Assembly (NCBI GenBank): GCA_025266875.1 | Contig: JALLLT010000048.1 | Location: 124,001 to 188,000, forward strand | Source: Fennellomyces sp. T-0311 | Lineage: Eukaryota; Mucoromycota; Mucoromycetes; Mucorales; Lichtheimiaceae | Direction: 5' to 3' | Length of the DNA: 64,000 bases | Shown here: positions 11,182 through 23,751 of the stretch, piece after piece | Numbering within the stretch: position 1 is the first letter of the stretch | Layout: each line of letters opens with the position of its first letter | The notes under the pieces: generated by a model | Told to the model about the DNA's origin: nothing | The model's database searches: none | The model's input: the letters and a program-made list of their open reading frames with translations, nothing else | Made by a program: the position numbers and the translations under genes

Positions 11182-11545
11182 ATGGGTGGCCTTGGAAGCG
11201 GTAAACGTTCTGCAAATAGTGCTCGTGCAGTATCTCGTCTACTAAATGCGAATCTTCTCCAATCGAACATCAATGAGTTATCGTCGTCTACAAGTGCAAC
11301 AGCCATGACACCTTTACCTGTTGGAGAAAACGAGGCATAAATTCTCGCCAGAGATAGAGTAGCCTTGGAAAGATTTCGGCTTCCGCGAGAAGATCGCCCG
11401 ATCAACACACAAAAGGCGTACAAGAACCAACAGAAGGAATTCAAGAAATAGTGCCTAGAGCAAGGTGTTAACGATATTCCTGACGATGGCAAGCTGCATT
11501 TGTTCTTAAAAACAGAGGTGAGTTCTTACTCGAATATTAACGTGC
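11182..11545 (+). pseudogene. N-terminal fragment of a Crypton-like tyrosine recombinase, with two in-frame stops
   Basis: The ATG at 11182 opens MGGLGSGKRSANSARAVSRL. The frame is broken by TAA at 11338-11340, resumes as ILARDRVALERFRLPRED, and then gives RPINTQKAYKNQQKEFKK. A TAG at 11449-11451 stands where a Trp (TGG) would be expected, followed by CLEQGVNDIPDDGKLHLFLK. The pattern R-P-x-N-T-x-K-A-Y-x-x-x-Q-x-E-F-x-x-W-C is the start of the core-binding domain of Crypton-type/DUF3504-like fungal tyrosine recombinases. A GTGAGT donor follows at about 11518 with an acceptor near 11570, but the downstream frame is unclear and no catalytic R..H-x-x-R..Y block is readable. A TATA-like TATAAATA at about 11130 lies between two ACGCGT sites. 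The family call is by pattern only. Confidence 0.42.
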
Positions 11546-12792
11546 ACTATGTCTAATAAGCCGTTTTACAGCTTGCTTTTCGTTTGCGTCGAAAGCCAGG
11601 AAACGAGAGAAAGGAGCCCGAAGAACCTCGCGTACCCGAAGCACGATTGTCGTCTGCGCATCAAGTTCGTCTGTTATACCTGCAGAAACCAGCACGACCA
11701 TCATGTCAAATGATGATCCCGACAATGTCAATGGCGATGACAATGACACTGACAATGGTGGCCACGAAGACGACGATCTCCCTGAAATTGCGTTTACATA
11801 TACTGACCTGGAAAACCAAAGTGTTGATCTCTATTTCTGGATCGCCATCATCATATCAAAGCAAGTAAATTTATGGGTAGCATTTTCCCTGGACAACCTT
11901 AGGATATCATGATCAAATCGTTTAAATACTGAATTTTATTTCACTCAAAAGTCTGCAGCGGGTAGCTCGGGTGAAAACATGCAGCTGACAGGATGCATAT
12001 ATAAACATTAAACCAGAATTACTTGATTGTCCCGTTATAGCAATAATATTAATTAATAAGGCGAGATACTGTTTGGAGATAACTCTGCGAAGGTATGTCA
12101 TGAGAGCACAAAACAGATATCACGAGGAAGCTCACTATGATAAACGGAGCAGAAATAACATGGATACATTTTATTTCAGCGACTTTTAAGCGTGTTTCAT
12201 ATTGGGTTGTTGACTCAACCTGTATTTTAGCCTCATGGGCCCCGTTAAAGTTCTTTGAGATAAACACAACCTCATTGCAACTAACGGATAGCGTAGATAA
12301 AATAACCCATCGCGGACCTAATTTTGAACTGATCCAGAAAGTGTTGCCAACAAACTGGTTACTTTATACCCTTCAACGTTTTTTCCCGTAAAAGCATCAA
12401 TAAAGTACGCGCTTAATCCAGGACGACAATTGATAATACTCATGAGTACTAGATTAAAAAAGACGACAGGGTACGTACTACATACATAATACGCACCCCT
12501 CGCCTTTACTTTTTCTTTACAATCAGCCTTGATCAGGTGTTTCGATATCGACACACTCAACCGCTACATTTCATTGTTACGTAACAATATCAATAACATT
12601 ACCGGACCAGGATCATCCGTTTCTATCGTCGGTACTCACTTTTCACCTCCGTTATGTTTATTATTCGTGCCGAAGGTGAAGCATTATCCTCCATTATGAA
12701 CGTATGATATGATGTCATAGAATCAATATATGATTGAAAAAGAGTATAAAACGAAGCGATGAAGGGTTGAGGTCCCGCATCGCGTCCTAAGT
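11546..12792. other. No gene supported; possible tail of the recombinase remnant
   Basis: ORFs at 11584-11868 and 11703-11912 (plus) include an acidic Asp/Asn-rich stretch (NDDPDNVNGDDNDTDNG) that could be decayed coding sequence. The rest (about 11900-12790) is AT-rich without a recognisable domain. Confidence 0.4.
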
Positions 12793-12829
12793 GCAAGACT
12801 TGGATTTTTCTAGAAAATCCAAGTCTTGC
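12793..12829. repeat. 37-bp near-perfect palindrome (16-bp arms, 5-base loop)
   Basis: The left arm GCAAGACTTGGATTTT is the exact reverse complement of the right arm AAAATCCAAGTCTTGC, with TCTAG between. It lies in gene-poor DNA downstream of the decayed elements. It could be the tip of a short inverted-repeat element, a cruciform or an RNA hairpin. I see no T-run or adjoining gene that would make it a terminator. Confidence 0.85.
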
Positions 12830-13264
12830 GGTAAGTAAACTTTATTGTTCGAAATTGGCCGTATCATTGCATAATTACTTTGCTCGTCGTATATCTTTGT
12901 CAATATTTAATTAGTTACTGCTTGAGAAACCATGAAGTCTCGTGTATATTTAGTCCATATACTAAGCGTAGTAATAATTTAGGTGAGATCTTAAACAAGT
13001 CCTTTGTGAACAGAAGCTGGATGCAGTAGTACGTACGGGATCACCAGTTTTGAAGCAAGCAGCGAAGCATAACACACGCTTATCAAGACACATGTCTGCG
13101 GTTGTCCGTGTAATGGTAACACCGACAAATCGATCCATGGGACTGTACAATGCGAGACTGCTGGATTGTGATATTCTTCAGTATTTGGTGGACTTTGGAT
13201 TATGAAATGCATCCAGACACGTCACTAATCCTAAAATAACGGTGCTTTATTTCTATTGCAACAT
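12830..13264. other. 3' flank of GLT1, no gene recognised
   Basis: AT-rich. Two overlapping minus-strand ORFs (12962-13150 and 12991-13212) have several Cys residues but no domain that I can name, and they overlap each other in different frames. Confidence 0.5.
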
Positions 13265-16200
13265 TTAAGTGCTTGCGACAGCAAGCAACGGAACTACACT
13301 TTCTTGTCTGGGCTCCATGATACGCTGATTGATACCACCAGTGACAGGCAAATAAGTGCTACCCATCAACCAGTGGTCAACTTCACGTGCACATTGACGG
13401 CCTTCATTGATACCCCAAACAATAAGCGATTGACCACGGCGACAATCACCAGAAGCAAACACGCCAGGTACGGAAGTACTGTAACGGCCCTTGTGTGTTT
13501 CAATATTGCTGCGACCATCCTGCTTAAGTTCAAGCTGCTTGACGACAGCATCCTCAGGACCCAAAAAGCCCATAGAAAGCAACACCAAATCGGCTTCAAA
13601 TACTTCTTCCGATCCTTCAACTTCTTGCATATTCCATCGACCACTTGGCTCCTTTGTCCATTCAACGCGCACTGTCTTGATTCCTGTCACACTGCCTTCA
13701 TCGTCCTGAATGAATTCCTTGGATAAGACGCAATATTCACGTGGGTCTTTGCCAAAGTGTGCTTGAACCTCGGCATGACCGTAATCGACTTTGAACACAC
13801 GAGCAAATTGAGGCCATGGGTTGTCGTTGGCACGCGTGTTGGGTGGTTGGGGTAATAATTCAAAGTTGACAACGGACTTGCAGCCATGGCGTACAGATGT
13901 ACCAATACAGTCATTACCGGTATCACCGCCGCCAATGACTACCACATGTTTATCCTTGGCAGAAAGATAATTGCCATCCTCCAGATTGGAATCCAAAAGC
14001 GACTTGGTGTTGGCTTGCAAGAATTCCATGGCGAAATGAATACCGTTGGCTTCGCGACCAGGGATCTTAAGATCACGTGGCCATGTGGCTCCCGTAGCAA
14101 CAATTAATGCATCATTTTCTTCTTGGAGTGCTGTGGCATCGATATCAACGCCAATGTGAGCATTAGGTACAAAGGTAACGCCTTCATCCGCCAATAAATC
14201 GATGCGTCGCTGTACAATCTTCTTGTCGAGCTTCATGTTGGGAATACCGTACATCAATAGACCACCCATGCGATCGTTGCGGTCATAGACAGTAATCAAG
14301 TGACCAGCCTTGTTAAGTTGATCAGCAGCAGCTAGACCGGCTGGGCCTGAGCCGATAATGGCGATTTTCTTGCCAGTGCGCTGTGCTGGTGGGTTAGGGG
14401 CCATCCACCCTTCTTCGAAACCACGGTCAATAATTGCCGCCTCCATGCTCTTTATAGAAACAGGTGGTTCGCTAATTCCTAGCACACAGGCTGATTCACA
14501 TGGCGCCGGACTTTCGTTAAAAAGTACAGTTAGTAGTCAATTCCATGTAAAAAAGAAATGGATATCGTGTCACCGCATCAGACACTGCTGCAGTGATCAG
14601 CAAAAAAAAAAAAAAAAACTTACCAAACGCGGCCAGTGAATTCAGGGAAGTTGTTGGTCATAAGAAGACGGTCCAAAGCGTCCTTCCAGTTGTCCTTGTA
14701 TACAAGCTCGTTCCATTTGGGAATAATGTTACCGATAGGGCAGCCGGTATCTGATTGACAGAAAGGTACGCCACAATCCATACAACGAGCAGCTTGTTCA
14801 TGGAGTTCAGGGCGGGTCAGACGATGATTGATTTCATCCCAGTCGCCCACACGTTCGCTGGTATTACGGTATTTGTCTGCACGCCGCTTGTACTTGATAA
14901 AACCTCTAAGCTTATCCAACTTGGCACGTCGTTCAAGAATCGTTGCTTCATCCAGCACACTGTCCTCGACATCTTCCACCTGTGGTTCTACCTTAACCTC
15001 TTCTTCTGGTACAGCCTCCTCTTCTGGCACAGATTCTTCTTTTTCGGCGGCTTCTTTTTCCTCAATAGCTTGCTCCTTGAGTTGTTTTTCACGCAGAAGC
15101 AAGTTTCGGTATTCAATAGGCATAACCATGACAAACTTTGGCAAATACTCGTTAAAGTGAGACAAGACTTCTTGAGCTATCTTGGATCCGGTATAGTGGG
15201 CATGATCTTCAATCAAATCGCGCAACTCTTCGATTCGTTCGGGATCATTGACGGTCTCCAACTCGACCATTTCCTTGTTGACGTTCTGCTTGAATTTTTC
15301 TTTGGTATCGAGAACAAATGCAATACCACCAGACATGCCTGCTGCGAAATTGCGCCCTGTATCACCGAGAACCACAACACGGCCACCCGTCATATATTCG
15401 CAACCATGGTCACCGACGCCTTCGCATACTGCACTCGCACCGGAATTGCGCACACAGAAACGTTCTGCTGCGATACCCGAGAAGAAGGCCCTACCAGCAG
15501 TGGCACCATACAAACATACATTGCCGACAATGATGTTTTCGTTGGATTCAAACATGGCGTTGTGTGGTGGATAGATTGCCACTTGACCACCCGATAGGCC
15601 TTTGCCAACATAGTCATTGGCATCACCCTCGAGTTCAAAAAATACACCAGGCGCCAGAAACGCACCAAAGGACTGGCCTGCAGAACCTTGCATTTTGCAA
15701 TGAATTGTGCCATGTGGAAGACCAGCCTCACCATGTCGTTTGGAAATATGATAGGAGAGAGTGGCACCCAGAGCGCGATCCGTGTTTACCACTGGTGTCT
15801 CAATAACAACACGCTCCTTGTCTGCCATTGCAGGCTCGCCTTCGTCGATAAAGTAGTTATCCAATCGGACATGAAGGTTATGCTTTTGTTTGCTCACACA
15901 ATGGGTTGCAACGTTGGGGCGCAATGAACTGGCAGGCGTGAGAATCGGCGACAAATCCAAGTTGGAGGTCTTGTAAGTGCGCAAACTGTCATTGACTTTG
16001 AGCAGATCAGCGTGACCCACCATTTCGTTGATGGTACGGAACCCAAGTTTGGCCATGATGGATCGCAATTCCTCGGCAAGGTAGTAGAAAAAGTTGATCA
16101 CATGCTCTGGCTTGCCTTCAAACTTTTTGCGAAGTTCAGGGTCCTGTGTAGCAATGCCAACTGGACACGTGTTCTAAAAAAACATTTGCAGATCATTGTT

Positions 16201-19200
16201 AAAAAATGCCTCCATCAAAGCATTGAGGGTACTTACCAAATGACACTTGCGCATCATTGTGCATCCAAGTGCAATGAGTGGAGTTGTTGCGAAACCCCAT
16301 TCTTCAGCACCCAGTAGACATGCCATAGCAACATCTCGGCCTGTCTTGAGCTGGCCGTCCGTTTGGACAATTACACGGCCACGTAAATTGTTCAGGACAA
16401 GAGTTTGATGGGTTTCCGCCAAACCCAGTTCCCATGGCAACCCTGCGTACTTGATACCTGTCCATCGTGATGCACCAGTACCGCCATCGTGACCGGAAAT
16501 CAAAATATGATCCGCCTTTGCTTTGGCAACGCCTGATGCCACAATGCCGACACCCACTTCGGAAACAAGTTTGACCGAAACACGTGCACGTGGATTCGAG
16601 CACTTGAGGTCATAAATAAGTTGCTTCAGATCCTCGATTGAGTAAATGTCGTGGTGGGGTGGAGGTGAAATTAGACCAATACCCTAACACATGATATGGT
16701 TAAAAATACTTCTTGATAGAACAAAAGGATTAAGTTTACCGGTGTTGTCTTGCGAGTACTGGCAATTTCTTCAGATACTTTGCCACCTGCCAACTCGCCA
16801 CCTTCACCAGGCTTGGCACCTTGAGCCATCTTGATTTGAAGTTCATCAGAGTCCGCCAAATAGAAACTGGTAACGCCAAAGCGACCTGAAGCGACTTGCT
16901 TGATAGCTGACCGTCTTGTATCACCATTTTCCAACGGGACCGATCGTTCCGGCTTTTCACCACCTTCACCGGTATTCGACTTGCCACCCAACTTGTTCAT
17001 GGCAATTGCGAGGGACTGATGGGCTTCCATAGAAATTGAACCATAGGACATGGCACCAGTGACAAAGCGTTTCACAATCTTGTCCCACGGCTCGACTTGA
17101 TTCAACTCGATAGGAGTGGCATTTTCAAAGTCAAATTCGAGCATACCACGCAGCGTGCACCGTTTGATAGCCTCATGCGCGTGACGCGAATAGGCATCGT
17201 AGGAACTTTGGTTCTTTTCACGCACGGCATCTTGCAAACTGCCAATGCCATTCGGTTCAGCGATATGCGGCTCGCCACCATCGCGCCAATGATACTCGCC
17301 TGATTCGGGTAAGGTAATGGGTTGAACGACGTTTCGGGGTGGATAAGCATTTTCGTGCCATGTCAATGCATCCAGCGCAAAGATATCCAACGTCACACCC
17401 TTGATACGAGAGGCAGTACCACTGAAGCACCGGGAAATTACCGTGTCGTCGACACCCAACGCCTCAAAGATTTGTGCGCCCTTGTACGACGCCAGCGTCG
17501 AAATGCCCATCTTGCTCATGACCTTGAGAATACCATTGTCGATCGCTTTGCGATAGTTGTAAATCAACGATTCGGTTGTACGCTCAGTGTCACGCAGTGC
17601 CCGTTCGCGATGCAACTTGAGCAATGCTTCCATGGGCAAATAAGGGCAAATGGCATCCGCACCGTAGCCAAGCAAAACACAGAAATGATGAACCTCGCGT
17701 GCCTCTCCGGTTTCGATCATCAAACCAATGCGACTGCGCTGTTTATTGCGCACGAGATGATGATGTACACCTCCTACTGCAATTAGGGATGAAATGGCCA
17801 CACGCGTGGGCGACACAGCACGATCCGATAACACGACAATCTTGTATCCCTCTTCAATCGCGTTGGATGCCTCGTTGCAGATCCGTTCAAGTGCATCATA
17901 ATATCCCTGGACGCCCTCCTCACGTTCAAATGTAATGTCAATGGTGCACACGGTCCAGCCCGGGTACCATTCTGACATTTTCTGAATTGCATCCAATTGG
18001 TCCATCGACAAGATAGGTGAACGCAAATACAACCTGTTGCATTGCGACTCGTCGATATCGAGCAAATTGCCCTCGGGACCCACAAAACATTCCAAAGACA
18101 TGACAATCTCTTCACGAATAGGGTCGATAGGTGGATTGGTGACTTGGGCGAACAATTGTCGGAAGTAATCGTATATCAAACGTGGTTGATCAGCCAAACA
18201 AGCAAGCGCTGAGTCATTGCCCATCGAACCAAGGGCCTCCTTGCCGTCCGTCATGGGAATTAGAATCAGGTTAAATTGTTCAAGCGTGTATCCGAATGCC
18301 CTGAGACGCGGGTCCGTATTGACGGTCGTATCGTCCAGCGCCGCTTCAAACGGCGTCTCTTGTGCCCTGATAACAATATCGTCGAGTGTGATACGTTGGT
18401 TCTCGATCCACTCTTCAAAGTTACGCTTGGCAGCAATTTGCAATTTCAAATGATGGTCATCCACCAGTGTTCCTTCTACAGTATCCACAAGTAGCATGCG
18501 TCCAGGTTGCAATCGGCCTTTGCGGACAACGGTCTCCTGGTCGACGTACACTGTGCCAACTTCAGATGCACAGATCATGATGTCGTCGGAAGTAAGGTAG
18601 TATCGACACGGACGCAAGCCATTGCGATCGAGAGACGCACCGCAATAACGTCCGTCGGCAAATGTAAACAAAGCTGGACCATCCCATGGTTCCATAACGG
18701 AAGCAGCCCATTGATAAAACGCCTTCTTTTCTGGTTCCATCAGTGGATTGTTTTGCCAAGCTTCGGGAATCATCATCATGATGGCTTCAGGCAGTGTCAG
18801 GACGCCGTTCACGACAAGCAACTCGAGGACATTATCAAACGCAGCCGAGTCGGAGCCACCTTCTTCAATGATGGGATACAGTAACTCCAACTGATCACCA
18901 AATGTGTCTGATGTCATGACACCTTCACGCGACCGCATCCAATTCTTGTTTCCACGCAACGTGTTAATTTCACCTGGATAAACATTACAAAATTCAATTA
19001 ATCAGCGGAAAAATAAAATGTGCGACAAAAAAACGTACCATTATGTGCACACCAACGCATGGGCTGGGCACGGTCCCAGGAAGGAAAGGTGTTGGTAGAA
19101 AATCGCGAGTGCACAAGGGCAAAGTGCGAGGTATATTGCACATTTACAAGGTCATAAAAGTACTGATAGACCTGCTTGGGCGTGAGTTGACCCTTGTAGA

Positions 19201-19798
19201 TAATGTTTTTGGATGAGAGGGAGCAGACGTAGAACCAGTTCTTCATTGTAAGAGTATGTGTAGCATGCTTGCGTAGCACATAGATCTGTCTTTCAAAGCG
19301 GCTGGCATCGAATTCATCGTCATCATCGGCAGAAACGACAAATGGCTGCTCAATCACGGGTTCCTTGGATTTTGCTGCAGGGCCCAGGATGGTTGAATCG
19401 CATGGTACTGGTCGCCAACCAAGAATCTTCAAATGAAGAACTTGCGCAATTTCTTCGAATACTTGTTTGGTTTCATCCGCAGACTCGGCTTTCATAAACA
19501 CATTTCCGACGGCATACTGTCCTTCCGGCGGCAGATCGAAGCCAAGGTCGCGCTTGGTTTCATTGACAAAGAATTGATGAGGGATACCGGTCATGACACC
19601 AGCGCCATCACCGTCTCGAATATCTGCGCCACTGGCACCTCGATGCGACATATTGCACAGAATATGACTGGATTCACTCAAGATACGATGTGAGCGATGG
19701 CCTTTGACATGTACCATGAACCCAACACCGCATGCATCTTTTTCATATTCTGGATCGTAGAGCGCTTGAGCCGGAGGAATGGCGTCTGCCCAAGACAT
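13265..19798 (-). CDS. GLT1: NADH-dependent glutamate synthase (GOGAT), GltB-GltD fusion
   Basis: Glt1 converts 2-oxoglutarate and glutamine to two glutamates with NADH, the central step of ammonia assimilation together with glutamine synthetase. About five exons give roughly 2,100 residues, normal for eukaryotic GOGAT. The start (ATG at 19796-19798) gives a 22-residue propeptide, then the nucleophile Cys23 in [14 protein letters not shown], the class II amidotransferase domain. Then come the central domain, the FMN/synthase domain ([22 protein letters not shown]), and the 3Fe-4S cluster Cys pattern [15 protein letters not shown], which spans an intron near 16180-16240. The GXGXG-type structural domain follows ([21 protein letters not shown]). 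The GltD-like half has [19 protein letters not shown], the FAD-binding [12 protein letters not shown] and the NADH-binding [12 protein letters not shown]. Exon 1 ends at 19039. The stop is at 13265-13267. The gene appears intact. An A-run of about 18 lies in the intron near 14600. Confidence 0.97.
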
Positions 19799-20395
19799 TG
19801 TATGTGTGCGTGTGTGTGTGTGAAAAAAGTAAAAGGGAAAAAAAGAGTGAGACAATCAAGCCGGGATTTCCGTTAGAGAAGAGAGCACACGACCCTTTTT
19901 CTTCCGTTCCTTATCTCCAGCAGTTACGGGATGGCGACAAAGGTGACACGCCACCCTGTCTAATCTCGGATCACATGAGCGATTGTGTTCTGTCCAATAT
20001 CATGCATGCATTGTCCTATCGACCATCTTATCAATTCCGAAAACCAATAGATGGATCTTGCATCATGGGAAAAGTCTATATACAAATCCATTGATACGGG
20101 CCATGTGAGCATGTAGCAATTTGTTTGGATCATCTCTCTCTCTCTCACACACATCCGCTTTGACACTTGCCCATTTTTCATCAGTCCACACGAAAAATTA
20201 GACATTGTAAGTGTTTCAGGTACGAACTTTTTGTCAACGTCAAAGAGAGAGAGAGGTAGTTGTATACGCTTGTTGTAAAGAAAAGAAAAAGAGTAAGAAA
20301 GAGAGAGTAAAAGAAGGAAACGAAGCAAGGTGGTAAGATGATAAAAATGCCATATGTACACAGTATTATCATTATTTCGGGGGAAGGGACGAAAG
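19799..20395. other. GLT1 promoter / heat-shock factor 3' flank, with simple repeats
   Basis: The GLT1 5' flank begins with a short GT repeat on the plus strand (TGTGCGTGTGTGTGTGTG, about 19803-19820). A CT-repeat with CACACA lies near 20130-20150, and purine-rich AGAGAG stretches lie near 20242-20320. No gene is supported. The 192-codon minus ORF that crosses the end of the next gene is a shadow. Confidence 0.6.
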
Positions 20396-23054
20396 CTATT
20401 GCCTGCTTGGTGGTTGACGCATCGGTGGTGATGAAGCTGAGCCAGCGTTGTTGTCATCTTGCTGTGATTGTTGACTTGGCATGAACGGTGGGACAAAGTC
20501 CACACGTTGCTGCTGGGCAGCATACAGGCCAGCAACATACTGATTAGTTAGGATGGCATGAGGATTCGCTAAGTGATCTTGAGCTCCTACTGGTTGGGAC
20601 ACTGCAGGGATGGGCGCTGTTGAACCTGCGGGGACATGAAATGGAACAGGGACTGGCACGGGCACAGGGACCGGCACAAATTGTTGTCCTGGCGCGCCAG
20701 CTGGCAAAGAAACACCTTGATACATTGTGTGGAACAGTTGCGGGTTCATCACGCCAGGAGGAAACACGGTGGGCAGCCCGGGGGTACCTGTAACAGGAGT
20801 GCTACTGGCATTACTTGCTCCATCTCCACCACTCGCGGCAGTAGAAGGATTCTGTGGAGCGCCAGAAGAGTCGATGTTCGGGTCAGCATTTCTTGAACGC
20901 GCAAACAGAGCGTGAATCAACGAAGACAACAACGGACTTACACCCACATTCGGATATGGCTGTTGTGCTGCCGTATCGGCTGCTGTAGGAGTCGACGTGG
21001 CTGGCATCACCGGTGGAATAGGCGTCGATGTGGCCTGCATCATCGGGGGCGGGTTCGAGGTTGGCATCACAGGCTGATGACTGCCACCGACGAATGGTGC
21101 CGTAGACAGGTTCAGTGATGGGGTGCTGCTACCCACAGTGGAAACAACTGTCTTACCCTTTGATGATGCTGCGGTCGTCGCGTCGTACCTATTCTTGATA
21201 TGCGATCCACCCGCTAACTCATACAGCTTGATCTTGTCTGTTCGTGATGCACCCGCCATCAAATCGCCATAACCGCCGCTGAACGAGTTTTGATCATTTT
21301 GGCCGCCAAACTCCAAATCACCAAATTGCGAAGGGTCGAGACCTATAGTTGCTGCCAGCGATTCGATATCGAGTTGTAGTTCGTCAATGTCGTGTGAGAT
21401 CGCTTCAGCTGACCGAGTGGCGGTATCTAGCGTTTCCTTGAACGACTCAATGTCACCGCGCGATTCTGGCTGTTGTTGTGCCAGTTGTGAATTGCCTGCT
21501 TGTGTGGAGGAGGACGCTGGAATCCCAGAAAGCGGGTTCACGGAACCTGCTGTACTCGGATTTCCAGGAGATAGCATTGAGTAACTGAGGTTTAATACAG
21601 CAGAAAGGGCCTCTGATAGACCACGGTTTGCACCACCTTGCAAGCTATACCTACCCGAATTACCAAATGGCTGCGAAGAGGAAGAACCTGGGGACGGATC
21701 TAGACTTGATAGGCCCACTAGAGAAGCAGCTTCTTTGATTAGAGCAGTTGGTAATACTGCTTCGAATGGGCTTCCTGTACAAAATATGCCATAAAATAGA
21801 GGGCAGAAAGATAGAATATCCGACAAGGCGTCGGTTGATCAACGGAAATTCTGAAGAGGACACACTCTCCACGGTTGATCAATGATAAACAAAGACAATT
21901 ATCCCTCACACACTCCCTTTCCCTGATATCGAAATACTGAAAACATACCCTTTGTCTGTCCCTCTTGATTCCGGCCGAGAAGACTGATATACTCGTTGTT
22001 CTTTCCCAGCATAAAGGGGCCATTCATTTCAGACGATGTAGCTGACAAGAGGTTGTACTCGCTGGAGAACACAGCAGTCAAGAACTGCAGTATCTTCTCA
22101 ATGACTTCCTGATGTCGCTGATGTTTTTCGCGAGCCGAAAGCGATTCTTGCCAAAGAATGGAGTTGTCCTGCTGTAAGGCGCGCAAATCGTTGCTAATAG
22201 AGAGCTGATGTTTCCGAATCGACGAGATATCTTTGATGAGCGAATTCAAGGAAACGCCGTCGTTGTCAGCATTGTCGCGATCCTTGTTGCGTTTTCGGGT
22301 GACAAGCATCAAAAGATCAGGCCGGCCGCGTCTGAAGTTGGCGTGGCTGAACTCCCAGATCTCGCGTTCGGTATCGGGGAAAAGCACGCCCTGCTGCACC
22401 GCCGGGATCTTGTGGAAGTCGTACATGTTGAGCTGGCGAACGAACGACGCAAATGTGTTGTGTTTGTAGAAACGTGGCAGCACGGTCTTTGCAAAATGCT
22501 CATGTCGATCAACTAACAAGCTTGCGTTAGCATGTGCACGATCAGCGGAGCAAACATTTTTCCCCACAAAAAGAAACCCTATTGCCACTCACCGATAAAC
22601 GACGCGCCATCGGTCGACCAACGGATTAAGCTATCGGTCGACGGATCATTTACCATGCTGCGAATATCCCGAGTTAGTTTTTTGCTTGCTTCGACGGGGA
22701 TAACTCTTCTACGATATTCTATTCCATTCTGGCAAAATCGAGAAGGATGTCTAAACCACTTTACCTATACAGTTTGTTCAGAAAGGCAGGTACTCCACGC
22801 TGCACCGTCATGGGAGGCCCGGCCGTCAAGCTGGTCACCGTCGATGGTGAATCTCTGAGCATGGGTTCATCGTCGTCGTTGTCATCTGATTCGTCATTTT
22901 CAGTAACGTCCTTTTTCTTCCGTGATTTGCTCGAAGCAGGTTCTGGCGAACTACTGGATGGCGGCGAACGTTCTCTCTTTCGGCCGGACGAGGCGGATCT
23001 AGTCGTCGTCATTGGATTGGCAGCCTTGGTTGGACGACCAGTAGATCGAGGCAT
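20396..23054 (-). CDS. Heat shock factor-type transcription factor
   Basis: The product starts with a basic, Ser/Pro-rich N-terminus (MPRSTGRPTKAANP, then acidic DESDDNDDDEP). The HSF DNA-binding domain follows: PAFLNKLY, VNDPSTDSLIRWSTDGASFI, HEHFAKTVLPRFYKHNTFAS, FVRQLNMYDFHKIP and WEFSHANFRRGRPDLL. Two short introns interrupt this domain, near 22680-22755 and 22516-22605. A hydrophobic heptad region (about 22260-22060) provides the HR-A/B trimerisation coiled coil. The long C-terminal part is rich in Ser, Gln, Pro and Gly, with a PVPVPVPVPVPF run and QQ-rich tail, as in an activation domain. The recognition-helix region reads NMYDFHK where canonical Hsf1 has NMYGFHK. The stop is at 20396-20398. 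It could be the main Hsf1 or one of several paralogs. Confidence 0.93.
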
Positions 23055-23751
23055 TTGATTTTACTTCAAAATTCTCGTCCTTTTTTTTTGCTAAAACAAA
23101 TCCAATGGCTTGTGAGTTTCTTAGGCCGTCCCAGCGGTTTTCTTATCGGATTACCGATGCAAAAAGCTCAAGCGATTCTTTCAATGGAAACTTTAATGTT
23201 CGCGTTGCCTGCAAAATCAAGTTGTTTCATCCTTGGTTAAATGTCTGCATGGAGACAAAGGCTCGCCCTTTTTGCTTCTCAGAAGGCAATTATGTAGACT
23301 TACAATCGTGACCCAAATCACTAGACAAATATGAAAAGAAAGGGAGAACTGAAAAAGCGCACTTGTTCTACTTTTGACACAGACCGGTGGTTTACCAGGT
23401 TTAGCGGGAGTGGAAAAGCGGCTCAACAGCTGTCGAGCTGTTTCTTGCTTTTTTTTTCGCAAAAGGCGCGCCGAGCCATTTTTGGGCCGCATGCTTATTT
23501 TATTTGAGCATTCTTCCTTTGAAAAGTTTAGTGTGTTCCCGATGTACAGCACCGGGAACCCTCATGAAATGGGGGGGGGGGGGTGGAGTGCCACTCCTTG
23601 TTCCCTTCATGATTCGTACCTTGCAAATTTAGGCTTCCGACCCATAAACCGGTTCGCGTTTGAGCGTCGTACTGCCACGCACAGCTCATTATTGCTGATG
23701 TTTTTCATTCCCTGATGAATAAACCAACTCAAATAAATATAGTATTACAAT
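23055..23751. other. HSF promoter and 3' flank of the M28 protease gene
   Basis: No gene recognised. A G-run of 13 lies at 23571-23583. Pyrimidine-rich tracts precede the HSF start. I did not see an unambiguous nGAAnnTTCnnGAAn heat-shock element. Confidence 0.6.

Noticed and set aside
14755..15597. Long plus-strand ORF (280 codons) overlapping GLT1
   Set aside because: It is antisense to the strongly supported GLT1 coding exon and has no recognisable domain; a shadow ORF.
19960..20538. 192-codon minus ORF across the end of the heat-shock factor gene
   Set aside because: Simple-repeat-driven composition, and it overlaps the HSF C-terminal exon in another frame.
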